NCBI GenBank assembly: GCA_934565655.1
Contig: CAKTIE010000010.1
Coordinates: 6,218 to 70,217, forward strand
Source of the DNA: an uncultured Oscillospiraceae bacterium
Lineage (GTDB): Bacteria; Bacillota; Clostridia; Oscillospirales; Oscillospiraceae
Direction: 5' to 3'
Length of the DNA stretch: 64,000 nt
Shown: piece after piece, positions 51,001 to 57,937 of the stretch
How positions within the stretch are numbered: position 1 is the first letter of the stretch
Layout of the letters: each line of letters starts with the position of its first letter
Notes under the pieces: model-generated
Told to the model about the DNA's origin: nothing
Databases searched by the model: none
Seen by the model: only the letters and a program-made list of their open reading frames with translations
Translations under genes and position numbers: made by a program

Positions 51001-51609
51001 AATATCGGCGCCATCGAGGAGTACGAACGGGTCAACACCCGCTACACCTACCTGTCTGAGCAGCGCACCGACGTGGAGAAGGCCCGCGAGGAGCTGCTGG
51101 GCGTCATCGAGGAGCTGACCAAGCAGATGACGGCCATCTTCGCCCAGCAGTTCAAGCTGCTGAACGAGAGCTTCCAGGAGACGTTTCTGGAGCTGTTCGG
51201 CGGCGGCAAGGCCCAGCTGGAGCTGGAGGATGAGAAGGATATCCTCAACTGCGGCATCGAGATCCGCGTGCAGCCGCCCGGAAAGCAGCTGAAAACCATC
51301 ACGCTGCTGTCCGGCGGAGAGAAGGCCTTCGTGGCCATCGCCCTGTATTTCGCTATTTTGAAGGTACATCCCACGCCGTTCTGCGTCATGGACGAGATCG
51401 AGGCGGCGCTGGACGAGTCCAACGTGGTGCGCTATGCCCGCTATATGCGCCGCATCGCCGGAAAGACCCAGTTCATCGTGATCACCCACCGCCGCGGCAC
51501 CATGGAGGAGGCCGACGTGCTGTACGGCGTCACCATGCAGGAGCGGGGCGTCAGCCGCATCCTGACCATCAACATGAACGACATGGCAAAAGAGCTGAAC
51601 ATCAAATAA
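48043..51609 (+). CDS. smc: Chromosome segregation ATPase SMC
   Basis: 1188 residues. Walker A is VGPNGSGKSNISDAIRW near residue 30. Long coiled coils flank a hinge at about 500-650 (PVASLMKTEEQYTVALEVAL, GFVGIAADLISYDKQYDGIF). The C-terminal head has the signature LLSGGEKAFVAIALYFAILK and Walker B FCVMDEIEAALDESNVVRYA. SMC condenses and segregates the chromosome with ScpA/ScpB, which are not in the window. The start is TTG at 48043, six bases after GAGGTG; it gives the usual N-terminus (M)YLKALEIQGFKSFPDK. A GTG at 48034 would overlap the ribosome binding site. Confidence 0.97.
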   Translation: MYLKALEIQGFKSFPDKTVLNFGEDITAIVGPNGSGKSNISDAIRWVMGEQNSRQLRGAKMEDVIFGGTEKRSQMGFAQVTLVIDNTEHIFPRDEAEVAVTRRYYRSGESEYYINKQSVRLKDVNELFMDTGMGREGYSIIGQGKIDEILSVKSGERREVFEEAAGISKYRHRKEEAERKLERTQENLVRINDKIAELELQVEPLRQQAEVAKKYLVLRDELRVLEISVWLEQLQNLKTAKFKLQTDVESARADKERAEAELEAAYAAAEELSEQVRQNDLQAEALRGQVSQLESASGEHDSAIAVLRTSVEHNNESIARIRREMEDTENRAGSLQSQVDAQLDRIDQIDAESAALERELEALLTQARELSDTAAGAARTAESLRAEEALLLSAAADGKAELSALRSGLSQIAERRAHTEQELTAAQEKLEQSGRESKENRKLLNEAKEEAQAVSNIIQGHGLKMEGRKKRATDAEAEKLQLTMDVAALENRIRLLTEMEKEYEGFSKAVKLVMQAAEKKALRGIRGPVASLMKTEEQYTVALEVALGAGMQNIVVEREEDGKSAIGYLKQRDGGRATFLPMSAVRGETLRENVSGEYGFVGIAADLISYDKQYDGIFRSLLGRTVVVEDLDCGIAMARKFRSAFRIVTLDGQVMNRGGSMTGGSVSRSAGVLSRANELEKLSGKMDGMQDKLSAAKQKAEDTQRELQKAQYELEVASAQQRKAEDLVLQYQGKQEHYDILLTTLEQSCEDLQSELNTFAQRAKDDETRCAAVEADVAEKEEKAAVLHRQAEESQTGQSDLMEKTNALSDQIAEKKAAQAALAAERGAGERSIVDLKRLRLDMVTDREQRQELMEKFAAANEKAQGDIAAHQAQLDELHARGDALRTQLTALSEQKLQLEGQRDAKNRESRSCNDAVIATTQELSRMEQKLQGNAMEEKALLDKLWERYELSHSAALEQRIELESVSKATRRIAELTREIKGLGTPNIGAIEEYERVNTRYTYLSEQRTDVEKAREELLGVIEELTKQMTAIFAQQFKLLNESFQETFLELFGGGKAQLELEDEKDILNCGIEIRVQPPGKQLKTITLLSGGEKAFVAIALYFAILKVHPTPFCVMDEIEAALDESNVVRYARYMRRIAGKTQFIVITHRRGTMEEADVLYGVTMQERGVSRILTINMNDMAKELNIK

Positions 51610-51619
51610 GGAGAACACT

Positions 51620-52489
51620 ATGGGATTTTTCAAGCAGCTCAAGGAGGCCTGGCTGGCCTCTGTGACATTTGATAAGCTGGACGACGAGTTCTATGACCAG
51701 CTGGAGGAGGCGCTGATCTTAGCTGACGTGGGCGTGGAGCCTGCCACCGACGCGGTGGCCAAGCTGCGCAAGCGGGTAAAGGAGCGGCTGCTGACCCGTG
51801 CCGACGAGGTGAAGGATGCCCTGCGGGCCATTCTGGCGGAAAAGCTGGAGGTGGGCGACGCGGCGCTGGATCTGTCCACCACACCCAGCATCGTGCTGTT
51901 CATCGGCGTCAACGGTGTGGGCAAGACCACGTCCATCGGCAAGCTGGCCGCCCAGCTGAAGGCGGAGGGCAAAAAGGTGCTGCTGTGCGCCGGTGATACC
52001 TTCCGCGCCGCCGCCGCCGATCAGCTGGAGATCTGGGCCAACCGTGCCGGTGTGGATATCATCCGCCAGCACGAGGGCGCCGACCCCGGCTCTGTGCTGT
52101 TTGACGCTTTGCAGGCCGCCAAGGCCCGCGGCGTGGACGTGGTGCTGTGCGACACGGCGGGCCGCCTGCACAACAAGCAGAACCTGATGAACGAGCTGGC
52201 CAAGCTGCGGAAGATCATCGCCCGGGAATGCCCGGACTCCGTATGCGAGACGCTGCTGGTGCTGGATGCCACCACCGGCCAGAACGGCCTGATCCAGGCC
52301 CGGACTTTCAAGGAGACGGCGGGCCTGACCGGCATCGTCCTGACCAAGCTGGACGGCACCGCCAAGGGCGGTATCGTCATCGCCATCGCCCAGGAGCTGC
52401 AGGTGCCGGTGAAGTTCGTGGGCGTGGGCGAGGGCATCGACGACCTGAAGCCCTTCGACGCCAGGGAGTTTACCGCAGACCTGTTCTGA
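51620..52489 (+). CDS. ftsY: Signal recognition particle receptor FtsY
   Basis: 289 residues: a short N-terminal helical part without the long acidic A domain, then the NG GTPase. Motifs: GVNGVGKTTSIGKLAAQLKA (G1), AGDTFRAAAADQLEIWA (G2 and I-box), VVLCDTAGRLHNKQNLM (G3), LTKLDGTAKGGIVIAIA (G4), and GVGEGIDDLKPFDAREF at the end. It receives SRP-ribosome complexes at the membrane. smc-ftsY is a common Bacillota gene pair; the gap here is 10 bases. Confidence 0.97.
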   Translation: MGFFKQLKEAWLASVTFDKLDDEFYDQLEEALILADVGVEPATDAVAKLRKRVKERLLTRADEVKDALRAILAEKLEVGDAALDLSTTPSIVLFIGVNGVGKTTSIGKLAAQLKAEGKKVLLCAGDTFRAAAADQLEIWANRAGVDIIRQHEGADPGSVLFDALQAAKARGVDVVLCDTAGRLHNKQNLMNELAKLRKIIARECPDSVCETLLVLDATTGQNGLIQARTFKETAGLTGIVLTKLDGTAKGGIVIAIAQELQVPVKFVGVGEGIDDLKPFDAREFTADLF

Positions 52490-52521
52490 GCCGAAAAAAC
52501 ACCGAAAGGGAAGTGATATCC

Positions 52522-53247
52522 GTGACCAGAGCTGACGGAAGAAAGTACGATGAATTGCGTGATGTGACCATCACGCCGGATTTCAATAAATTTGCCGAGG
52601 GCAGCGTCCTCATCCGCTGCGGCGACACGGTGGTGCTGTGCACCGCGTCGGTGGAGGAGCGGGTGCCGCCCCATGTGAGGCCCGGCTGCGGCTGGGTCAC
52701 GGCGGAATACTCCATGCTGCCCCGGGCCAACCGTGAGCGCAGCCGCCGGGATGTGGACAAGCTGAAGCTCAGCAGCCGCAGCGCCGAGATCCAGCGGCTC
52801 ATCGGCCGCAGCCTGCGGGCGGCGGTGGACATGAGGCGGCTGGGCGAGCGCACCATCACCATCGACTGCGACGTGCTGCAGGGCGACGGCGGCACCCGTA
52901 CCGCCAGCGTCACCGGCGGCTTTGTGGCGCTTGCGCTGGCCTGCCGCCGGCTGGTGAAGGAGGGCTGTATCAGCCGCATGCCCATCAAGCATTATGTGGC
53001 GGGCGTCAGCGCCGGTATCGTGGACGATACGGCGGTGCTGGATCTGCCCTATGCCGAGGACAGCCGCGCCCAGGTGGATCTGAACTGCATCATGAACGAG
53101 CTGGGCGAGATCATTGAGATCCAGGGCACCGGCGAGGGCCGTGCCTTCACCGTGGCGGAGCAGCAGGAGCTGGTGGCCCTGTGCGCCAAGGGCAACCGCG
53201 AGCTGATCGCCAGACAGAAAGAGATAGTGGGGGATATTCTGCGATGA
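52522..53247 (+). CDS. rph: Ribonuclease PH
   Basis: 241 residues, a phosphorolytic 3' exoribonuclease trimming tRNA precursors. Signatures: RADGRKYDELRDVTITPDFN, GSVLIRCGDTVVLCTASVEE, GWVTAEYSMLPRANRERSRR, RLIGRSLRAAVDMRRLGERT, and the active-site stretch IDCDVLQGDGGTRTASVTGG. The start is GTG at 52522, giving the family N-terminus; GTG at 52513 is an alternative and sits too close to the AAAGGGAA site. The frame is open far upstream but overlaps ftsY. The stop overlaps the next ATG. Confidence 0.95.
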   Translation: MTRADGRKYDELRDVTITPDFNKFAEGSVLIRCGDTVVLCTASVEERVPPHVRPGCGWVTAEYSMLPRANRERSRRDVDKLKLSSRSAEIQRLIGRSLRAAVDMRRLGERTITIDCDVLQGDGGTRTASVTGGFVALALACRRLVKEGCISRMPIKHYVAGVSAGIVDDTAVLDLPYAEDSRAQVDLNCIMNELGEIIEIQGTGEGRAFTVAEQQELVALCAKGNRELIARQKEIVGDILR

Positions 53248-53834
53248 AATTTGTATTGGCCTCCCACAACCGTGGGAAATTGAAGGAGATGCAGGAGATA
53301 CTGTCCCAGCTGGGCGTGGAGGTGGTGCTGGAATCCGATCTGGGTCTTGCGCTGGACGTGGAGGAGACAGGCACGACCTTTGCCGAGAACGCCGCATTGA
53401 AGGCCAGGGCCGTTATGGAAGCCAGCGGTCTGCCCGCCATCGGGGACGATTCCGGCCTGTGCGTGGACTGGTTACAGGGCGCGCCGGGCATCTACTCCGC
53501 CCGGTACGGCAATCTGGACAGCGATCCGGCCCGCTGCGCCCTGCTGCTGCAGAACATGCGGGGCGCTACCAACCGTGCCGCCCATTTCCATACGTCCATC
53601 TGCTGCGCGTTTCCCAACGGCGACGTGCTGACGGCGGACGGCGACTGCTACGGCACCATTGCCTTCGCCCCCATGGGGGAGAACGGCTTCGGCTATGATC
53701 CGGTGTTCTTCGTGCCGGACAAACGCCGCACCTTCGCCCAGCTGACGGCGGAGGAGAAGAACGAGATATCCCACCGGGGCAATGCGCTGCGCGTATTTGC
53801 CGCGGAATTGAAAGAATATTTGGAGAAGCACTGA
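53244..53834 (+). CDS. rdgB: XTP/dITP pyrophosphatase (RdgB/HAM1)
   Basis: 196 residues. It cleans the nucleotide pool by hydrolysing non-canonical purine triphosphates. Family motifs: FVLASHNRGKLKEMQEILSQ, GTTFAENAALKARAVMEASG, GLPAIGDDSGLCVDWLQGAP, GIYSARYGN, and GENGFGYDPVFFVPDKRRTF, AQLTAEEKNEISHRGNAL. The ATG overlaps the rph stop (ATGA). rph-rdgB is a frequent pair and is fused in some bacteria. Confidence 0.96.
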   Translation: MKFVLASHNRGKLKEMQEILSQLGVEVVLESDLGLALDVEETGTTFAENAALKARAVMEASGLPAIGDDSGLCVDWLQGAPGIYSARYGNLDSDPARCALLLQNMRGATNRAAHFHTSICCAFPNGDVLTADGDCYGTIAFAPMGENGFGYDPVFFVPDKRRTFAQLTAEEKNEISHRGNALRVFAAELKEYLEKH

Positions 53835-53835
53835 T

Positions 53836-54144
53836 ATGGAATTGACAAGTAAGCAGCGTGCCCAGCTGCGGGGCATGGCCGCCACTATGGATACCATCCT
53901 CCATGTGGGCAAGGACGGCATCGGCGATAATCTGGTGAAGCAGGCCAACGACGCGCTGGAGGCCCGCGAGCTCATCAAGGGCCGCGTGCTGGAGAACAGC
54001 ATGTATACCGCCCGCGAGGCGGCGGAGGAGCTGGCCGTGGCCACTCGCAGCGAGGTGGTGCAGGTCATCGGCAGCAAGTTCGTACTGTACCGCTATCAGC
54101 ACAACAAGGAGAAGCGGAAGATCCAGCTGGTGAAGGCCAAATGA
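53836..54144 (+). CDS. yhbY: YhbY-type CRM-domain RNA-binding protein
   Basis: 102 residues. A single CRM domain: LTSKQRAQLRGMAATMDTIL, HVGKDGIGDNLVKQANDALE, ARELIKGRVLENSMYTAREA, VVQVIGSKFVLYRYQ. Members associate with pre-50S ribosomal particles. One base separates its ATG from the rdgB stop, and its own stop overlaps the nadD start. Confidence 0.93.
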   Translation: MELTSKQRAQLRGMAATMDTILHVGKDGIGDNLVKQANDALEARELIKGRVLENSMYTAREAAEELAVATRSEVVQVIGSKFVLYRYQHNKEKRKIQLVKAK

Positions 54145-55343
54145 GGATCGGTATGTTCGGCGGGACCTTCAACCCGCCCCATAACGGCCATGTGACCATG
54201 GCCCGCGCCGCCGTGAAGCAATTGGGCCTGGATAAGCTGCTGATCGTGCCGGACTGCGTACCGCCCCACAAGCCGCTGCCGTCCGGCGTGACGGCGCAGC
54301 AGCGGTACGACATGGCGGCGCTGATGGCGGCGCCCATCGGCCGCGTGGCCGAGGCCAGCGATATCGAGCTGCGCCGCACCGGCAAAAGCTATACCAGCGA
54401 CACCCTGCGCGCCCTGCGTGAGCAGTACCCCGGCGCGGAGCTGTGGCTGCTGATGGGATCGGACATGTTCCTGTCCCTGCACACCTGGCACGAGCCGGAG
54501 ACCATCTGTGAGTTGGCCCATATCGGGGCCTTCAGCCGGGTGGACGAGGATATCCGCGCCACCATGGAGCGGCAGAAGGCGTTGCTGGAGGGGCAGTATC
54601 AGGCCAAGGTGATGCTGCTGGACAACCCGGAGCTGATCCAGCTATCCTCCACCGATGTCCGCGCCGCGCTGGCGGCGGGACAGGGTCGTGATCTGGTGCC
54701 CGAAGCCGTGTGGGGCTACATTCAGCGGGAGCACCTCTACGGCACGGCTGCCGACCTGAAGCACCTGACGGTGGAGGAGCTGCGGCCCATCGCTATGAGC
54801 TATCTCAAGCCCAAGCGGATGCCCCATGTGCTGGGCACGGCGGAGGAAGCGGCGAAGCTTGCCCGGCGCTTCGGCGCGGACGAGACTAAGGCCCGCGTGG
54901 CGGGACTGCTCCACGACTGCACCAAGAAGCTGGACATGGCGGAGCAACTGGCCCTGTGCGAAGCATACGATATCCCTCTTGACCCGCTGGAGCGGAAGGC
55001 GCTGAAGCTGCTGCACGCCAAGACCGGCGCGGCCATCGCCCGCCATGTGTACGGCGTGGACGACGAGGTGTACGAAGCCATTCTCTACCATACCACCGGC
55101 CGGGCGGGCATGAGCCTGATGGAAAAAATACTGTATCTGGCCGATTACATCGAGCCCAGCCGGGAGTTTGCCAATGATCCCGATGTGGTGCGCCTGCGGG
55201 AAGCGGTCTATGAGGATCTTGACCGGGGGCTGTTGCTGGGCCTGACCATGACCGTCGACGAGATGGAGGGCATGGGCAATCCCGTGCATCACGATACATT
55301 GGACGCGAGAGACTATCTCATTGAAAAAGGAGTGACCATATGA
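54141..55343 (+). CDS. nadD: NadD-YqeK fusion: nicotinate-nucleotide adenylyltransferase / HD hydrolase
   Basis: 400 residues. Residues 1 to about 195 are NadD (MFGGTFNPPHNGHVTMARAA, VPDCVPPHKPLPSGVTAQQR, LWLLMGSDMFLSLHTWHEPE, and the ISSTDVR-like LIQLSSTDVRAALAAG), which makes deamido-NAD from NaMN and ATP. Residues about 210-400 are YqeK (VLGTAEEAAKLARRFGADET, AGLLHDCTKKLD with the HD pair, ILYHTTGRAGMSLMEKILYL, LADYIEPSREF), an HD-domain diadenosine tetraphosphate hydrolase in studied bacteria. The two are usually adjacent separate genes; here no stop or internal ribosome site separates them. Confidence 0.94.
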   Translation: MRIGMFGGTFNPPHNGHVTMARAAVKQLGLDKLLIVPDCVPPHKPLPSGVTAQQRYDMAALMAAPIGRVAEASDIELRRTGKSYTSDTLRALREQYPGAELWLLMGSDMFLSLHTWHEPETICELAHIGAFSRVDEDIRATMERQKALLEGQYQAKVMLLDNPELIQLSSTDVRAALAAGQGRDLVPEAVWGYIQREHLYGTAADLKHLTVEELRPIAMSYLKPKRMPHVLGTAEEAAKLARRFGADETKARVAGLLHDCTKKLDMAEQLALCEAYDIPLDPLERKALKLLHAKTGAAIARHVYGVDDEVYEAILYHTTGRAGMSLMEKILYLADYIEPSREFANDPDVVRLREAVYEDLDRGLLLGLTMTVDEMEGMGNPVHHDTLDARDYLIEKGVTI

Positions 55344-55708
55344 AAGAGCCTAAGGAAATGGCCCTGCTGGCGGCCAAGGCGCTGAGCGATAAGAAAGGCC
55401 GGGAGATCCAGGTGCTGGAGATCGGCGAGCTGACCACTCTGGCGGACTACTTTGTCATCGCCACCGGTTCCAGCAATACCCAGATCAACGCGCTGGTAGA
55501 CAACGTGGAAAAGGTGATGCTGGAGGAGGCCGGCGAGCAGCCGCTGCATCGTGAGGGCTACCGCGGCGGCACCTGGGTGCTGCTGGACTACGGCTGCATC
55601 GCCGTGCATGTCTTTAACGCCGAGGCCCGCGAGTTCTACGGTCTGGAGCGCCTGTGGCGGGACGGCAAGCCCGTGGATGTTTCCGGCGTGGTAACGCCCA
55701 ACGAATAA
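55340..55708 (+). CDS. rsfS: Ribosomal silencing factor RsfS
   Basis: 122 residues of the Iojap/DUF143 family: ALSDKKGREIQVLEIGELTT, LADYFVIATGSSNTQINALV, REGYRGGTWVLLDYGCIAVH, VFNAEAREFYGLERLWRD. It binds L14 and prevents subunit joining during starvation. The ATG overlaps the nadD-yqeK stop; nadD-yqeK-rsfS is the standard order. A terminator follows. Confidence 0.96.
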   Translation: MKEPKEMALLAAKALSDKKGREIQVLEIGELTTLADYFVIATGSSNTQINALVDNVEKVMLEEAGEQPLHREGYRGGTWVLLDYGCIAVHVFNAEAREFYGLERLWRDGKPVDVSGVVTPNE

Positions 55709-55712
55709 GAAG

Positions 55713-55751
55713 AAGGAAGTCGAAGGCAGAAGCCTTCGACTTCCTTTTTTT
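55713..55751. terminator. Terminator after rsfS
   Basis: A perfect 15-bp stem AAGGAAGTCGAAGGC / GCCTTCGACTTCCTT with loop AGAA and a T run. The converging gene stops at 55750. Confidence 0.93.
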
Positions 55752-57093
55752 ACAGTCCGCTGGCCAGCTCCGCCGCCCGCGTCCACAGCACCGGCCCCAC
55801 CGCGCCGCTCTGGTCGATGCCCAGTTGCCGCTGGAGGGCCAGTACGGCCCGCTGGGTGGCGGGGCCGAACACGCCGTCCACCTCCACGGTGGGAATGGCC
55901 GGATCATGCGCCGCGATTTTGCGGATGTTCTCCTGAAGCTGCCGCACTGACCGGCCCTCGTCGCCCAGCACCAGAAACCGGTCGGGATAGACCTGCTCAA
56001 TATAGTTCTGATAGTCCTGCGGCAGGTCGCGGAGCACCTGGCCATACACGTTCAGAAGCCGGTTCCAGGTGTCCCGGCCTACAATGCCGTCCACCGGCAG
56101 GCCGTAAAGGCTCTGAAAGGTGTACACCGCGTCGCGGGTAGCGTCATCGAACACACCGGTCAGAGCGATCTGGGGCAGCTCCGGCAGGAAGTAGCCCAGA
56201 AATGCCAGATAGTACTGCACGGTGCTGACGGCCACGCCCTCGTCGCCGTAACGCAGCACCTCCGGAAAGGCGGGCTGCACCTCCGTCAGGGTCAGACCCT
56301 CGCTGGCCAGCTCACTGAGCTGCTTTACCCCTGTCCAGACCTCCTTGATCTTGTACCATGTGGCCTTGCCTACGATGCCGTCGGCGTCCAGATTGAACAC
56401 CCGCTGGAACTCCCGTACCGCGACCTCCGTGTTCCGGTCAAAGACATTGGACACCGGTGAGATCACGGGGATGCCGGGATAATTCTCGTGAATGCGGTTG
56501 AGCTGCTGCTGAATGGTGCGGACGCTCTGGCCGTAGGAGCCGCGCTCCAGCGCTCGGCCGGGATAGGAGGGGATGTTGTCGGCCACCGGCGCGTCGAAGA
56601 CGATGTTGATGTCGTCGCCATAGTAGTACTGCAAAATTTCATAGGGGATATACCCTGCCTCCGCCAGATCCACGCTGCCCCACTGGCTCAGACCGCTGCA
56701 CCGGGTGCGTATCCCGTCGCAGAAGGCGGCAAACAGCGGCTCCACACTGCCCTGCCGCACGATGTAGTTGTTGAAGATGTCGTCCACGATCTGGCTGATG
56801 TTCTCGAACACACTGCCGCCGGAGACGTAGGCCTGATCCCGCTGGGTGGTGCTGGTGATGTCGAAATCATAGCCCCGGCTGCGGTAGAACTCCGTATAGA
56901 CACGGTTCAGGGCAAAGGAGATCTGGGCCATGATGTTGGCCCGCAGCGCCGCCTCCGGCCAGGTGGGGTACAGCTCGTGGGAGGCGACGTTTTTAATGTA
57001 GCTGGTGAAGGGTATGGTCACGTTGGGGGCGCTGCTGTCAGGCAGGCCCAGATGGACAGTGATGGAGGTGGGAACGATGGGATATGTGGGCAT
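55750..57093 (-). CDS. SpoIID-like protein with three peptidoglycan-binding domains
   Basis: 447 residues, no signal peptide. The N-terminal 170 residues (ANIMAQISFALNRVYTEFYR, ITSTTQRDQAYVSGGSVFEN, TRCSGLSQWGSVDLAEAGYI) resemble the SpoIID/LytB amidase-enhancer fold. Three PG_binding_1 repeats follow (ERGSYGQSVRTIQQQLNRIH; YGDEGVAVSTVQYYLAFLGY; LGDEGRSVRQLQENIRKIAA), each with the later DGIVGKATW/DGIVGRDTW/DGVFGPATQ motif. It probably acts on the spore or cell wall. GAGGAGG precedes the ATG. It lies directly after the small gene at 57107 and is likely co-expressed. Confidence 0.75.
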   Translation of the reverse strand: MPTYPIVPTSITVHLGLPDSSAPNVTIPFTSYIKNVASHELYPTWPEAALRANIMAQISFALNRVYTEFYRSRGYDFDITSTTQRDQAYVSGGSVFENISQIVDDIFNNYIVRQGSVEPLFAAFCDGIRTRCSGLSQWGSVDLAEAGYIPYEILQYYYGDDINIVFDAPVADNIPSYPGRALERGSYGQSVRTIQQQLNRIHENYPGIPVISPVSNVFDRNTEVAVREFQRVFNLDADGIVGKATWYKIKEVWTGVKQLSELASEGLTLTEVQPAFPEVLRYGDEGVAVSTVQYYLAFLGYFLPELPQIALTGVFDDATRDAVYTFQSLYGLPVDGIVGRDTWNRLLNVYGQVLRDLPQDYQNYIEQVYPDRFLVLGDEGRSVRQLQENIRKIAAHDPAIPTVEVDGVFGPATQRAVLALQRQLGIDQSGAVGPVLWTRAAELASGL

Positions 57094-57106
57094 AGACAGC
57101 GCCTCC

Positions 57107-57493
57107 TCACTTTGTGGCCGGGGTCAGCATCACCGGCAGGATGGTTTTTGTGCCGATGAACACCCCGGCGGGCAGATCGGTGACGGTCTGATAGTTGGGA
57201 TGGCTCACCGACACCACATAGTTGGCCATGCTGTTTCCGGCGGTGCCGGGGCTTTGAGATTCGTGAAAGGGCTTAGCGGGCAGAATAAAGCCGTCGGCGA
57301 TGCCGCTGCTGTCGGTGCGCTTGCGGTACAGCAGCACCCGTGCGCCGTCCAGCATCACGGCCACCTCCACCACCGCCCGGTTCACCGGGAAGGCGCCGCG
57401 GGCCGTGGATACCTGCACCCGCAGGGTGCCGCGCCCCGGATTGCCCTCCAGAAAGGGCTGCAATTGCTGCAGGGAAAATTCCTGTGTTGCCAT
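57107..57493 (-). CDS. Conserved protein paired with the SpoIID-like gene
   Basis: 128 residues, beta-rich (GTLRVQVSTARGAFPVNRAV, VEVAVMLDGARVLLYRKRTD, YVVSVSHPNYQTVTDLPAGV), resembling a carboxypeptidase-regulatory-like or CNA-B-like domain. No signal peptide. The start is decided by AGGAGG seven bases before the ATG rather than a longer frame. It is 13 bases upstream of the SpoIID-like gene; both probably belong to one spore or envelope unit. Function is unknown. Confidence 0.65.
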   Translation of the reverse strand: MATQEFSLQQLQPFLEGNPGRGTLRVQVSTARGAFPVNRAVVEVAVMLDGARVLLYRKRTDSSGIADGFILPAKPFHESQSPGTAGNSMANYVVSVSHPNYQTVTDLPAGVFIGTKTILPVMLTPATK

Positions 57494-57584
57494 GGAAAGA
57501 CCTCCTGTGTGCGGCAGGGCGTACTCTGCCGCGGAATGAATGTGTTCCATTGTATGAAAATGGCTGGCATAAGGTGAAAATCCC

Positions 57585-57613
57585 TTGACAAACGGCGGTA
57601 AAGTGAGTACAAT
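57585..57613 (+). promoter_or_regulatory. Promoter for the leuS T-box leader
   Basis: TTGACA (57585-57590), 17 bases, TACAAT (57608-57613). Confidence 0.88.
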
Positions 57614-57639
57614 GTGACCAATGTTCTGCAAAATAAAAC

Positions 57640-57895
57640 AGAAGCGATGATGGGAAAAAAGCGCAGCGATGCCTGACGCAAGAGAGCCGGCGGTCTGGTG
57701 TGAGCCGGTGGAGGCGCTGCGTGATACTGGCCCCGGAGCCTTCCGCCTGAACAGGGCGGAACGGACGCGCCCCGTTACAGGCGATGCCCCTTATGATGAG
57801 AGGGGGGACTGAGCGCCGACCGGGCGACCGGCGGCGGAATCAGGGTGGTAACACGTTTTTGCGTCCCTGACTTCTTCGGAAGTCGGGGACTTTTT
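57640..57895 (+). ncRNA. T-box riboswitch upstream of leuS
   Basis: A leader of about 250 bases with a structured stem I, the T-box motif AGGGTGGTAACACG at 57842-57855, and the terminator 57863-57874 / 57879-57890 followed by five T. The T-box motif lies just before the terminator, as required for the antiterminator switch. A CTG in GATACTGGCC near 57724 may be the leucine specifier codon. Known T-boxes sense uncharged tRNA and turn on the downstream synthetase gene. Confidence 0.92.
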
Positions 57896-57937
57896 ATTTG
57901 CAACAAAACTATTTGATCATACAAAGGAGAAGCAACC

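Noticed and set aside
52147..52521. In-frame upstream extension of rph
   Set aside because: It overlaps ftsY fully and the family N-terminus is at 52522; no ribosome binding site further upstream.
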